From the NCBI GenBank assembly GCA_028687435.1, contig JAQUAF010000013.1:1-64000 (forward strand): a stretch of DNA of 64,000 bases, in the 5' to 3' direction. Origin of the DNA: Verrucomicrobiia bacterium. Lineage in GTDB: Bacteria > Verrucomicrobiota > Verrucomicrobiia > JABWAM01. The notes beneath the pieces were generated by a model. That model ran no database searches and had not been told where the DNA came from. It saw only the letters and a program-made list of their open reading frames with translations. How positions within the stretch are numbered: the first letter of the stretch is position 1; each line of letters opens with the position of its first letter. The position numbers and the translations under genes are program-made. Positions 17,224 through 26,316 of this stretch are shown piece after piece.

Positions 17224-18279
17224 ATGAAAACCGAATGGATCAAAGGCGTTGCGCATTATCATACCGGGTTTCGTTATCCGGGGGAGACCAGGCTTTCCCC
17301 GCAAAAGATGGCGCAGGATTTGAAAAGGCTGGGGGCGAAGTTCGCTTTTTGCGCGGGAGACCATGGGGACCAGGATGGGAATTATTATTGGGGTTTGGAT
17401 GTGAGGGAATTCGGCGAATTTCGGGAGTTTTGCCTGACGGAGAGCGCGCGGCATGATTTTCTGTTCATTCCCGCGCCGGAGATCCATCTGATGTTTCCGC
17501 CGTTTTCGGAGAGGCATGAGCATCATAGTTGTGTTCCGTTGGCCGGTTTTGAGCCTTCTCTTGAGCCGCCTGAGACGCGCGCCCTGGCAGCCTCTTTCAC
17601 CCGGGATGTTGAGGGATTGATGGCGGAGGCGCGCCGGCAAGGGATTGCCCTGACGCTGAATCATCCGTGGCTGTCGGTTCATTCAGCGTTTGGCGGGCCG
17701 CCGCCGTTGGAAGTCCCGGGGCTTGAAGCGATGGATTGCTTCGAGTTGTTCACCATCGATCATCCGGACAAATTTCCGCTTGATTTTGGAATGTATCTGT
17801 CGTTTTTGCGCCGGGAAAGATCTGGCGGCATGGGGTGTTGCGCAAGCGTGGACAATGCGGTCAATCCGAACGCGGCGGTTTCCGATGAAACCCGGATCGT
17901 GCCCGCCACCTATCTTGGGGTGAATGGAGAACTGACGGTTGATTCCGTGATGGAGGCGTGGAACGATCGGCGGAGTTGCGCGGTTTATGGCGATTTTCGC
18001 ATTGAACGGCTGGAGCCGGTTCCATCCAGGGCGCTTGTCAAAGCGAAGATTCCCTTTTTGCGTTTGGCGGCGGCTAATTTGGGAGGCAAGAAAATCGGGC
18101 GGGTGGAGATTTTTCGCAATGGGGAAAAGGTTTTTGAGGATCAGGGAAAGGGGAGCGAGAGGTATTCACTGGATTGGGAAGATCGCAAAACCGATCGGAA
18201 AACGAACCGTTACGTTTTGCATGTCGAAGCGGAGGGCGAACACTTGATTGTTTCGCCCATTGGTTTTCAGACGGGATAA
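17224..18279 (+). CDS. PHP-domain metal-dependent hydrolase-like protein
   Basis: The protein has 351 residues. The N-terminus carries the PHP motif I histidines (H11 and H13 in GVAHYHTG) followed by LSPQKMAQDLKRLG and a D-H-x-D element (AGDHGD), in the order of PHP family members. Further ligands are suggested in PAPEIHLMF and TLNHPWLSVH. PHP domains hydrolyse phosphoesters (histidinol phosphatase, polymerase-associated exonucleases, other phosphatases). The last 90 residues form a beta-rich domain seen in some PHP proteins of PVC bacteria. It stands alone, and both flanks carry related inverted repeats. The exact substrate cannot be read. Confidence 0.7.
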   Translation: MKTEWIKGVAHYHTGFRYPGETRLSPQKMAQDLKRLGAKFAFCAGDHGDQDGNYYWGLDVREFGEFREFCLTESARHDFLFIPAPEIHLMFPPFSERHEHHSCVPLAGFEPSLEPPETRALAASFTRDVEGLMAEARRQGIALTLNHPWLSVHSAFGGPPPLEVPGLEAMDCFELFTIDHPDKFPLDFGMYLSFLRRERSGGMGCCASVDNAVNPNAAVSDETRIVPATYLGVNGELTVDSVMEAWNDRRSCAVYGDFRIERLEPVPSRALVKAKIPFLRLAAANLGGKKIGRVEIFRNGEKVFEDQGKGSERYSLDWEDRKTDRKTNRYVLHVEAEGEHLIVSPIGFQTG

Positions 18280-18283
18280 GGTT

Positions 18284-18420
18284 GGGGGGGGAAGGTTTAA
18301 GGTTTAAGGTTTTAGGTTTTAGGTTTCAGGTTTCAGGATTCAGGATTCAGGGGGGCGGTTTAAGGTTCACGGTTTACAGGGGCACAGGTTTACGCAGAGG
18401 CGCGGAGGACGCGGAGAAAA
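18284..18420. repeat. Low-complexity AGGTTT tract and CGCAGAGG element
   Basis: Bases about 18290-18350 are a degenerate run of AAGGTTT, AGGTTT and AGGATTC units. It is followed at about 18393-18417 by ACGCAGAGGCGCGGAGGACG, a short element of the CGCAGAGACGC type. No gene is visible. The tract is not a CRISPR: units are 6-8 bases without spacers. Confidence 0.7.
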
Positions 18421-18442
18421 TCCCTGTTCAGATGGGAATTGA

Positions 18443-18500
18443 ACATGGACAAACAATGAGCAGGGACGGGTTTAACCCTGTCTATCCTGTTCATCCATGT
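18443..18500. repeat. Degenerate second copy of ATGGATAAACAGGAT inverted repeat
   Basis: The left arm (ACATGGACAAACA) and right arm (ATCCTGTTCATCCATGT) repeat the arms at 17084-17175 in shortened form. Both copies are preceded by AATTGAACATGGA-like sequence. The element ends 19 bases before the stop of the convergent receiver gene and may act as a bidirectional transcription end (inference). Confidence 0.65.
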
Positions 18501-18518
18501 GAATGATCAGAATTCGCA

Positions 18519-18959
18519 TCAGGCGGCGGCGGCGGTGGTCAGGAGTTCTTCGATGGTATCGAGGAGGCCTTCGTGGTGGACGGGTTTGGCGAGGAGGCGG
18601 CAGTTGCCGGGGCCCAGATTGAAAAAATCCTCTTCGTCTGGAGCGGCGATGCCGGTCAGAAAGATGACGGGGGTGTTTTGGTGACGGGGCGAGGCGCGCA
18701 TGCGGCGAAAGACTTCCCAGCCGTCGATGTCGGGCATCATGACATCCAGAATCACCAGATCCGGGTTGTTGATGGAGAGCCAGCGGAGAAAAGAATTGGG
18801 ATTGGTTGATCCGGCCAAGTGACAGCCGGTGGATCGGAGGACTCGCAGAATGGTTTGGACCTGAAGGGGATCGTCGTCCACGACCATGATGGATTTGTCG
18901 TTGAAAGTGATCCTTTGGGCCGGCTTTGTTGGTGATGAAAAATCGGGGAAAGTCTTCAT
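18519..18959 (-). CDS. Receiver-only response regulator
   Basis: The protein has 146 residues from the ATG at 18957-18959. This start is fixed by a strong ribosome-binding site, AAGGAGG, four bases upstream; the frame is open further but lacks a site. The CheY-like receiver has acidic pocket VVDDD (26-30), phosphoacceptor D72 (VILDVMMPDIDG), T102 (FLTG) and K125 (AKPV). There is no output domain, so it passes a signal by phosphorelay or protein contact. The histidine kinase at 14.7 kb is the nearest kinase, but co-transcription is excluded by strand. Confidence 0.9.
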   Translation of the reverse strand: MKTFPDFSSPTKPAQRITFNDKSIMVVDDDPLQVQTILRVLRSTGCHLAGSTNPNSFLRWLSINNPDLVILDVMMPDIDGWEVFRRMRASPRHQNTPVIFLTGIAAPDEEDFFNLGPGNCRLLAKPVHHEGLLDTIEELLTTAAAA

Positions 18960-19459
18960 ACCGCCTCCTTTATTGCCAGCCCCTTGTCCCATTCCAGCGC
19001 AGCCCAAAAGCAAACCACCCTTGCGATCGTTGCCGTTTGAGTGGCAAAAACCGCAAAGAGGTTCCCCGGCCTTGGCGCCCTAGCATGGGATAAAATGGCC
19101 AGACGCATTGCCCATCCGTTTTTAGACAGGCCTTAGTCATAATCTACACCAGAACGGCGGAAGAGCAAGCTGGTGGCGATGGACAATTAAGAATTGAAAA
19201 TTGACAATATCAGACACAGCCATCCCATAATTTCGTGAAACGGCCAATTTTTCATTTTTGTTCAGGAGAAGGAAGCAAAATGCCAAAAGCTGAGATTAAG
19301 AATCCGGAGATTGCTTCACCCCCTGTTGCCCTGGGTTCGCAATGACATTTTAGGAGGTCATTGCGAGGTTTGGGAAAAAGGGACCGAAGCAATCTCTGAA
19401 AAATTATGGGATGGCTCTGAATATCAGAATCAAAAAATGCAATCCAACTGATTGGGAAG
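18960..19459. other. Intergenic region with palindromic repeats
   Basis: This 500-base spacer has no supported gene. It contains an inverted repeat at 19307-19396 whose arms read GAGATTGCTTC...CGCAATGAC and GTCATTGCG...GAAGCAATCTC. A 28-bp stretch at 19389-19416 (GCAATCTCTGAAAAATTATG...) recurs exactly inverted at 38203-38230, and a partial copy (AGCCATCCCATAATTT) lies at 19218-19233. Confidence 0.7.
19307..19396. repeat. Inverted repeat of GAAGCAATCTC type
   Basis: Two nested inverted arms (GAGATTGCTTC/GAAGCAATCTC outer; CGCAATGAC/GTCATTGCG inner) flank a short ATTTTAGGAG loop. It resembles widespread intergenic palindromes and could form a cruciform or an RNA hairpin at the 3' end of the GT9 gene. 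Confidence 0.7.
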
Positions 19460-20440
19460 CTATGTTGAGATGGGCAATCTGTCAATTTGACTGGTCCATT
19501 CATCCCAGACTTTGGCGACCTCTTGAAATTCCAGGGTGGAAAGGGGATTTTGGTGGATAACGCGGTGGAGATCGAGGTCGAAGGCGGGGCCGTGGACGGA
19601 TGGATGGGTGGGGCCGAAGAGGCAGAGGGTGGGGCAGCGGACGGCAAAGGCGAGATGCATGGGGCCGGAATCGGTGGTGAGCATGCGGCGGGCGGCGCGG
19701 ATGACGCAGGCGCTTTGGCGGATACTGAGGCCGGAGGGGGCAAGGTGGAGGGAGGGATCGAAGGAGCGATGGGAGCGAACCTGTTGCCGGGCTTGTTCAT
19801 CGCCGACAAAAACAGTGGCGAGTCCGTGTTTTTTGAAAAGGTACCCGGACATGGTGAAGAATTGTTCCAACGGCCACCATTTGAGGGGATTGGTGCCGAA
19901 GCAATGCATGACCACGTAGCCTTTGCCTTTGGATGCCTTTTCAGTCCAGGGAAGAATTTCCTCCCGGGTTCGGAGATCGTCGGCGTCATTGAGGAACAGT
20001 TCGGTGCGCAGGTCGTGGACGGGGATGCCGGCCAGTTCAGCCAGCCGTTTTTTGTGGGCGAGGAAATGTTCAGGTGGATCGGTTCGGAGAAGGGAGTGGG
20101 TGAAAAGGTGCGCCCATTTGCTTTCGCCCCAGCCGACCCGTTGCGGGGCGCCGGTCCAGCGAACCAGGGGAACGATGTCGGGATCGTTGGCATGGAGGAC
20201 CAGGACCAGGTCGAAATGTCCGCGTCTCAGCCGGGCGAGGGTGGTCCAGAGTTTTTTCCATTTGCCGTGGTAAGGGATGAGGTGGTTGAGGTGCGGATTG
20301 CCTTCGAAGACGGCCATGCGCCGGATGTGGGCGAAAAGGGAGATTTCGGCATCCGGATGGCGCTGGCGCGCGGCCCGGATGAAGGGGGTGGCCATGACGC
20401 TGTCGCCGATGGCTGTGGTGCTGACGAGGAGGATGCGCAC
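19460..20440 (-). CDS. Family 9 glycosyltransferase (LPS heptosyltransferase-like)
   Basis: The protein has 326 residues from a GTG start at 20440 (VRILLVSTTAIGDSVMATP), which matches the family N-terminus and follows AGAGAGG; the frame extends 16 codons upstream without support. GT9 features are the N-terminal R-I-L-L-V-x-x-x-x-x-G-D loop, VVMHCFGTNPLKWWP in the donor domain, the TDSGPMHLAFAV motif and CLFGPTHP. These enzymes add heptose from ADP-heptose to the lipopolysaccharide inner core at the cytoplasmic face. It is a single gene between repeat-rich spacers. Confidence 0.9.
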   Translation of the reverse strand: MRILLVSTTAIGDSVMATPFIRAARQRHPDAEISLFAHIRRMAVFEGNPHLNHLIPYHGKWKKLWTTLARLRRGHFDLVLVLHANDPDIVPLVRWTGAPQRVGWGESKWAHLFTHSLLRTDPPEHFLAHKKRLAELAGIPVHDLRTELFLNDADDLRTREEILPWTEKASKGKGYVVMHCFGTNPLKWWPLEQFFTMSGYLFKKHGLATVFVGDEQARQQVRSHRSFDPSLHLAPSGLSIRQSACVIRAARRMLTTDSGPMHLAFAVRCPTLCLFGPTHPSVHGPAFDLDLHRVIHQNPLSTLEFQEVAKVWDEWTSQIDRLPIST

Positions 20441-20543
20441 CTCTCTTTGGTGGCAGGTTGCGGGAAGGAAGGCAAGTTTACAACACAACCTGGGTTTGCA
20501 AGATAAGGAATTGATTTTTTGGGTGAAATTTTTATGATGTAAT

Positions 20544-20848
20544 CATGAGAGGCTCTTGCAAAACTACGATGCTTGGCGTTGCTGCGGATTTTTTTCGCTG
20601 GGAAGGCGTGGAGCTTGGGCAATCCCTGCAACGGTGCCGCTTGTGCGGCACAAGCGATCCCGCCACCACAGCGGGACCGCCAGCGAAAAAAAAGACGCGC
20701 AACCCCTTGGGCGACAACCGCTTTGGCCAACTCCGGCGTTGACTCGGCAGTCAAAGCCCACTTTGGGGATTTTCCCGCCTCATCGCCTTGGATTTGGCCA
20801 AAGCGGTTCATCGCGCCAAGTATCGTAGTTTTGCAAGAGCCTCATGAG
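20544..20848. mobile_element. MITE: 29-bp TIRs, 6-bp target duplication
   Basis: The element proper is 20550-20842 (293 bp). Its left end 20550-20578 starts AGGCTCTTGCAAAACTACGA. The right end 20814-20842 is its reverse complement with one mismatch. The six bases CATGAG directly precede the left end (20544-20549) and follow the right end (20843-20848), a perfect target-site duplication. The interior contains no credible gene, so the element is non-autonomous and needs a transposase elsewhere. A 21-base fragment of the same end is found at 53626-53646. Confidence 0.93.
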
Positions 20849-20869
20849 TGATCAAAGGAAGGGAACGAG

Positions 20870-21232
20870 ATGACGAGCGGGATGATGATGGCCTATGCGG
20901 GATTGGGACTGGCGGCGGGTTTTGCCAGCGGGTGTTTTGGCATTGGTGGAGGGGCTTTGATGGTGCCGGTGATGGTGATATTTTTCAAGGTGCCGTATCA
21001 TGTGGCGGTGGGGACGTCGCTGGCGTTGATCCTGCCGATTGCGGTGGCGGGCAGTTCGGCCAATTTCACATTGCAGAAGATTGATTGGGCGATTTTCTGG
21101 GGATGCGCGATCAGCGGGGTGATCGGGGCGCTGGCGGGGGTTTATTTCATCCAGAAGATTCCGGCGGAGTACGCCAGGAAGGCGTTTGCGATATTCCTGG
21201 TCTATTCCGCGTACCGGTTGTGGGTGAAGTGA
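20870..21232 (+). CDS. Half-size TauE/SafE family membrane protein
   Basis: The protein has 120 residues, four hydrophobic segments and one TauE/SafE repeat, including the Gly-rich GCFGIGGGALMVPVMV and the AVGTSLALILP motif. Full-length members (about 250 residues) have two such repeats and export sulfite, sulfoacetate or related organic anions. A 120-residue member would have to dimerise to form a transporter. The ATG at 20870 follows AAAGGAAGGGAACGAG. The MITE ends 22 bases before the start codon, so it may carry or have replaced the promoter. Confidence 0.85.
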   Translation: MTSGMMMAYAGLGLAAGFASGCFGIGGGALMVPVMVIFFKVPYHVAVGTSLALILPIAVAGSSANFTLQKIDWAIFWGCAISGVIGALAGVYFIQKIPAEYARKAFAIFLVYSAYRLWVK

Positions 21233-21261
21233 CTGGATTTTTGCGCAGACTGAGCTGCGAA

Positions 21262-21312
21262 AAAAGGCGCTGAGGCACTGAGGCACTGGGGCGCTAAGGC
21301 ACTGAGGTGGCG
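21262..21312. repeat. Short tandem GAGGCACT-type repeats
   Basis: Four imperfect 8-11 base units (GAGGCACT, GGGGCGCT, AAGGCACT) lie between the convergent TauE/SafE and chorismate mutase genes. They add up to about 50 bases. No gene or terminator T-run is present. Confidence 0.6.
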
Positions 21313-21578
21313 AAACAAATTAAAGCGACTATTGGCGGGAGGATATTTGGATGATGCGGCGCTGGCGGTTGCGGGAGATTTTGAGGATGCGCTGGTAAAC
21401 GCCGTGTATTTCGGCGGTGGAGAGGACGGTGTTGCCGGAATCGGAAAGGCGGTTGAGGATTTCGCGTTCGCGCTGGCGGTCATAAATCTTCTCGCCGCAG
21501 CTGGCTTTGATTTTGCCAACCTTTTGGGCGAGGGTCAGCCGCCGTTTGAGGAGATCGACGATTTGGTCGTCGATCTGG

Positions 21579-22304
<726 letters not shown>

Positions 22305-22309
22305 GGCAA

Positions 22310-23245
22310 TCAGGCTGGGTTGGAGGGTAAGGGATCGGCTGGCTGGCCGGGCGCCGCGGGTTGGATATCAGGCGCGGGTTGGGGATCGGCGGCAGCCGCA
22401 GCGGTTTGGAGAACCGGTTCACTGGGCGCCGGAGCGGTTTCCGGCGTGGCATGGTCCGATTTTGAAGCGGCATTCGCCGGCGGTGTGGACGTTTTGCTTT
22501 CGGTTTCCAGTGACTGGCGGATGACCATGATTTCGCCGAAGGGACCTTCCTGTTCCACCCGCAGGTGTTTGAGCCGGATCAGTTCGAGCATGGCGAGGAA
22601 GGTGACGATGATTTCAAAGCGGGAGGCCGCGCCGTCGAACAACTGGGTGAAGGGGGTGCGGTTTTCCACGGACATGGCTTTGCGGATGAAATCGATTTTG
22701 TCGCTGACGGTGAAGCGTTCCTCGGAGATTTCGCGGACATCCTCGGGTTCGCTGACGCGTTTGAGGACCTGGTTGAAGGCGTTGAGGAGGTCGAAGACGC
22801 TCAGTTCGCCGAGCATCATGCTGCCGCTGTCGGGCATGAAGGAGGCGCCTTTTTCCCGTTCCTGCCGGCTGAACATGCCTTCCTTCATGAACTCGCGTTG
22901 TTGGAGCGTGGCGGCGGCGTCCTTGAATTTTTTGTATTCGACGAGCTGCCGGATCAGTTCCCAGCGGGGGTCCATTTCGTCGGCGGGCTCCTCGGGATCG
23001 ACCTGCTGCTGGTCCGCGGGAAGGAGCATGCGGCTTTTGATGTACATGAGCGTGGCGCCCATGACGACGAATTCGCCGGCGACATCGGGGACGACCAGTT
23101 TCATCATGGTGAGGTACTCAAGGTATTGAGAGGTGATTTTGGCGATGGGGATATGGTAGATATCCACCTCGTTTTTCTTGATGAGGTAGAGGAGCAGGTC
23201 GAGCGGCCCCTCAAAAACCTCGAGTTGAACCTTGTAGTCCGGCAT
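22310..23245 (-). CDS. scpA: Segregation and condensation protein A
   Basis: This is the 311-residue kleisin subunit of SMC-ScpAB. The N-terminus has the SMC-binding YKVQLEVFEGPLDLLLYLIKK motif region and IPIAKITSQYLEYL. The C-terminal winged helix ends near residue 250 (FLAMLELIRLKHL...QEGPFGEIMV). After that a 60-residue Ala/Pro-rich tail follows, longer than usual. The ATG at 23245 fits the family start. It is the first gene of scpA-scpB-chorismate mutase. Confidence 0.95.
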   Translation of the reverse strand: MPDYKVQLEVFEGPLDLLLYLIKKNEVDIYHIPIAKITSQYLEYLTMMKLVVPDVAGEFVVMGATLMYIKSRMLLPADQQQVDPEEPADEMDPRWELIRQLVEYKKFKDAAATLQQREFMKEGMFSRQEREKGASFMPDSGSMMLGELSVFDLLNAFNQVLKRVSEPEDVREISEERFTVSDKIDFIRKAMSVENRTPFTQLFDGAASRFEIIVTFLAMLELIRLKHLRVEQEGPFGEIMVIRQSLETESKTSTPPANAASKSDHATPETAPAPSEPVLQTAAAAADPQPAPDIQPAAPGQPADPLPSNPA

Positions 23246-23310
23246 GGATGGGGATTAAAGAGGATTGGGCGGAAAAATGCAAATACCCAGCGTGAACGGG
23301 TGGAAGGTTT

Positions 23311-24276
23311 TCATTTCAGCCCCACGGCCTGGCGGGCTTTGCGGAGGGTGGCTTGGGCGATGGGGCGCGCCCTGGCGGCGCCTTCGCGGAGGACGCGTTC
23401 GACTTCGCCGGGGTTGGCCTGCAATCCGGCCCGGCGGCGGCGGGCTTCGGCGAAGTAGTTCCAATATTGGTCGAAAAGGGCTTTTTTGAGGTCGCCCCAG
23501 CCGGTGCCGCCCGCCTTGAGGCGTTTTTCCATGGCCTCGATGTCGGCGGGGCCGGCAAAAAGCTTGAAGAGGTTCCATGCGATGTTTTCATTAAGGCCGG
23601 TTTTGGGCGCTTCCAAGGGCTGGCTGTCGCTTTTGATGCCCATGACCTTTTTGCGAAGGGCCTTTTCCTCGCCGAAGATTTCGAGGGTGTTGTTGTAGCT
23701 CTTGGACATTTTCTGGCCGTCGAGGCCGGGGATGACGGCGACGCTGTCCCGGATTTCCGGTTCGGGGATGGTGAAGGTTTCGCCAAATTGCATGTTGAAT
23801 TTGATGCCCAGGTCCCGGGTCACCTCGACGTGTTGTTTTTGGTCGCGTCCGACGGGCACGAGGTTGGATTGGTAGATCAGGATGTCGGCGGCCATGAGGA
23901 CGGGGTAGGCGAACAGGCCGTGGGATGGGGAAATGCCCTTGGCGATTTTGTCTTTGAAGGAGTGGCATTTTTCCAAAAGGCTCATGGGGGTGACAATGGA
24001 GAGGAGCCAGGTCAGTTCGGTGACTTCGGGGATGTCGGATTGGCGGAAGAAGGTGGCTTTTTTGGGGTCGAGACCGCAGGCGAGGAAGTCCATGGCGACT
24101 TCGTTGCTGTAACGGCGCAGGGCTTCGGGGTCGTGCAGGGAGGTGAGGGCGTGGTAGTCGGCGATGAAGTAAAAGGCTTCGCCGCGTTCCTGTAGTTCGA
24201 TGGCCGGGCGCATCATGCCAAAGTAGTTGCCGATATGGAGAACGCCCGATGGTTGGATTCCGGATAGAATTCGCAT
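23311..24276 (-). CDS. trpS: Tryptophanyl-tRNA synthetase
   Basis: This is a 321-residue class I aminoacyl-tRNA synthetase. I chose the ATG at 24274-24276 (MRILSGIQPSG), the conserved family start; the 104 residues upstream in frame are Pro-rich shadow of the neighbouring gene. The HIGH-type motif is HIGN (14-17), and the ATP-loop motif is KMSKS in GLDGQKMSKSYNN. Also visible are ADYHAL and the YPVLMAADIL segment of the Trp pocket. It charges tRNA-Trp. It lies 66 bases upstream of scpA on the same strand. Confidence 0.96.
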   Translation of the reverse strand: MRILSGIQPSGVLHIGNYFGMMRPAIELQERGEAFYFIADYHALTSLHDPEALRRYSNEVAMDFLACGLDPKKATFFRQSDIPEVTELTWLLSIVTPMSLLEKCHSFKDKIAKGISPSHGLFAYPVLMAADILIYQSNLVPVGRDQKQHVEVTRDLGIKFNMQFGETFTIPEPEIRDSVAVIPGLDGQKMSKSYNNTLEIFGEEKALRKKVMGIKSDSQPLEAPKTGLNENIAWNLFKLFAGPADIEAMEKRLKAGGTGWGDLKKALFDQYWNYFAEARRRRAGLQANPGEVERVLREGAARARPIAQATLRKARQAVGLK

Positions 24277-24325
24277 CCCTTGCTTTTGCCAAAAGAAACC
24301 GCTGTCAGGCAAGAATCTATCGCGA

Positions 24326-25735
24326 TTATTTGGAGGGAGGGGTTGGCTGGGTGAAGTAACGGCGGACGGTTTCGCGATGGCGAAGAAGGACGGCTGCGCC
24401 ATGGCCTTCGGTTTTGGCTGTTGAAGCGGCAGCGCTGGATGAAGGGGTGGCGGCGCCGGCGAGCGGGGTGGCTTTGGGGGGCAGCGCCTGGATGGAAAGG
24501 GTGAGGGATTGGTCGGCGGAGGGGCTGGCGCCATCTGGCAGCAACCGGGCTTGGAAGGCTTTGTCATCGAGCCTGGTTTCGTCGCCATAGGTCAATTCGG
24601 CGTCGGCCCTGCCGCGGTCGTTGCCGCCCTTGCCGGGTTGCCCGGAGACGCCGGAGCAGGCGGACTTGAGCGCCTGGCGTTCGGCCTCGGTTTCGGTGAT
24701 GAAATGGTCTGAGCACCCGGCGCCAAGCTGGCATTGGGATGCCTTGTCCGCCTTGGTTTTCAACCATTGACGCATGGTGTCGAGCATGTTTTGCAGTTCG
24801 CCCGGGTTTTTTGGCAATTCGGCGTTGGCGCCTGCGAGATAGGCGCGCATGATTTCAGCCAGTTCCTTGTTGTTGAGTTGGGAAAGGGCGGGATCGCTGT
24901 CGAGTCCCAAATCCTTCATTTTTTGGAGGAGTTCGGCGGTTTGAGTCTTCAATTCCGCGGATTGCCAGGTTTCCATGGCTTTTCCGGTGACGGCAAATTG
25001 TTGCAGGGAATTGACGGCATCGGCGCAACTTCGCAGTTGGTTGAGGAGGTTTGATTCGGATTTTGCCAGTTGTTCGGAAAGGCGGTCGGCAGCTTCGAGC
25101 GTCGGCGGATCGCCGGCGTATGCGCCGGCGGCCCGGTTCAAATCCTCGATTTCGCGCTTGAAACCATCCAGTTCCCTGCCTGGGAGCAGACCGGTTTTTT
25201 CAAGGGTTTGGATGCGTTCCAATTGCCGGCGGATTTGTTTGTGGATGGGGATGGACCGGGTTGCGGATGGGGATGTGGTTTTCCAGGGGATCAATTGAAG
25301 AACCAGCAGGGTGAGGACCGGGGCGATTGCCGGGCGCAGGAGTTTCATCCAGCGCCAGTGAAGGCGGGGCGGAAAATGTCCCCTTGCCAGGTTTTGGCCC
25401 AAGGGGGCGGACAGCGGGACGCCATCCTGCGCCAGGGTTCCCAAGCCGTGCAGGGCATGCCGGGCATCGAGCCATGCAGCAGCCTGCCGGTTGGTGAAAA
25501 ATCGGCGCCGGCTGCGTTGCCAGGCCAGGATCAGGCTCGCGCCAAGAGGCAGGATGGCAAGGGGACGCCATGAGGGTTTTTGCAGCGCCAGAAGAACGAC
25601 CAGGGTCAGGCCGATGGAGGCGATCAGGCAGGCTGGCAGATGGTGGAACAGGTTTTCAACCAGAACACCGCCATTCAAAAGGCGGCGGCACCTGTTTACC
25701 GCGGAAGACCATTGAAAATGAGCGGGGGCGTTCAT
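24326..25735 (-). CDS. Membrane-anchored coiled-coil protein, unknown function
   Basis: The protein has 469 residues. Two N-terminal membrane segments (about 37-55 and 58-73) and a third (about 133-150) precede a long helical, Gln/Leu/Lys-rich region (165-345) and a disordered Ala/Pro/Ser tail. The C-terminus, LLRHRETVRRYF, resembles the ending of large membrane proteins found near BatA/MoxR-type genes in PVC bacteria, but no MoxR or VWA gene is present here. It follows nuoB by 15 bases on the same strand. I do not assign a function. Confidence 0.6.
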   Translation of the reverse strand: MNAPAHFQWSSAVNRCRRLLNGGVLVENLFHHLPACLIASIGLTLVVLLALQKPSWRPLAILPLGASLILAWQRSRRRFFTNRQAAAWLDARHALHGLGTLAQDGVPLSAPLGQNLARGHFPPRLHWRWMKLLRPAIAPVLTLLVLQLIPWKTTSPSATRSIPIHKQIRRQLERIQTLEKTGLLPGRELDGFKREIEDLNRAAGAYAGDPPTLEAADRLSEQLAKSESNLLNQLRSCADAVNSLQQFAVTGKAMETWQSAELKTQTAELLQKMKDLGLDSDPALSQLNNKELAEIMRAYLAGANAELPKNPGELQNMLDTMRQWLKTKADKASQCQLGAGCSDHFITETEAERQALKSACSGVSGQPGKGGNDRGRADAELTYGDETRLDDKAFQARLLPDGASPSADQSLTLSIQALPPKATPLAGAATPSSSAAASTAKTEGHGAAVLLRHRETVRRYFTQPTPPSK

Positions 25736-25750
25736 GGCCCTTATTGATGA

Positions 25751-26263
25751 TCAACAATCAGCTTTTTTTTGCCGGAGAAGGGACGGTTCAATCTGGATTT
25801 TTTTCTGGAGCTGGATCAATCCTTCGAGAAGGGCTTCCGGACGGGGAGGGCATCCCGAGACATAGATGTCCACGGGCAGGATGCGATCGATGCCTTGGAG
25901 GACGGCGTAACTGCGGTACATGCCGCCGGAGGAGGCGCAGGCGCCCATGGCGATGACCCATTTGGGAGAGGGCATCTGGTCGTAGAGGCGTTTGGCGGCC
26001 AGGGCCATTTTATAGGTGACGGTTCCCGCGACGATCATCAGGTCGGTCTGGCGGGGGGAAAAACGCATGACTTCGGCGCCGAACCGGGAGATGTCAAAGC
26101 GCGAGGCGCCGGAACTCATGAGTTCGATGGCACAGCAGGCCAGTCCCATCGGCATGGGCCAGAGGGAATTCTTGCGCATCCAGTTCATCACCGCGCTGAC
26201 TTCGGTGAGGATGAGCTGATTTTCGAGCTTGGGATCGAAGCCGAGAGTGTCGGGAAACTTCAT
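25751..26263 (-). CDS. nuoB: NADH-quinone oxidoreductase subunit B (orphan)
   Basis: The protein has 170 residues from the ATG at 26261-26263 ([10 protein letters not shown]). All four ligands of the N2 [4Fe-4S] cluster are present: C43-C44 (GLACCAIEL), C109 (MGACASSGG) and C138 (VSGCPPRPE). NuoB passes electrons from the cluster chain to quinone in complex I; homologous subunits occur in [NiFe]-hydrogenases and membrane formate lyases. No other nuo gene is in the window. Standalone nuoB copies are known in genomes that also have a full operon. The Cys set argues it is functional. Confidence 0.92.
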   Translation of the reverse strand: MKFPDTLGFDPKLENQLILTEVSAVMNWMRKNSLWPMPMGLACCAIELMSSGASRFDISRFGAEVMRFSPRQTDLMIVAGTVTYKMALAAKRLYDQMPSPKWVIAMGACASSGGMYRSYAVLQGIDRILPVDIYVSGCPPRPEALLEGLIQLQKKIQIEPSLLRQKKADC

Positions 26264-26316
26264 TGCCGCCGGTTTTATAACAGTTCCGGCGCCGGCGCAC
26301 AAGGGATAGAAGCGGA

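Noticed and set aside
18284-18370. Possible CRISPR or tandem repeat array
   Set aside because: Units are only 6-8 bases, degenerate, with no spacers and no cas genes nearby.
20545-20851. Several 60-90 residue frames between GT9 and TauE/SafE
   Set aside because: They lie inside the MITE and read its terminal repeats; no ribosome-binding sites or recognisable content.
23311-24588. Longer trpS with 104 extra N-terminal residues
   Set aside because: The extension is Pro/Ser-rich shadow sequence of the neighbouring gene; the family begins at MRILSGIQPSG.
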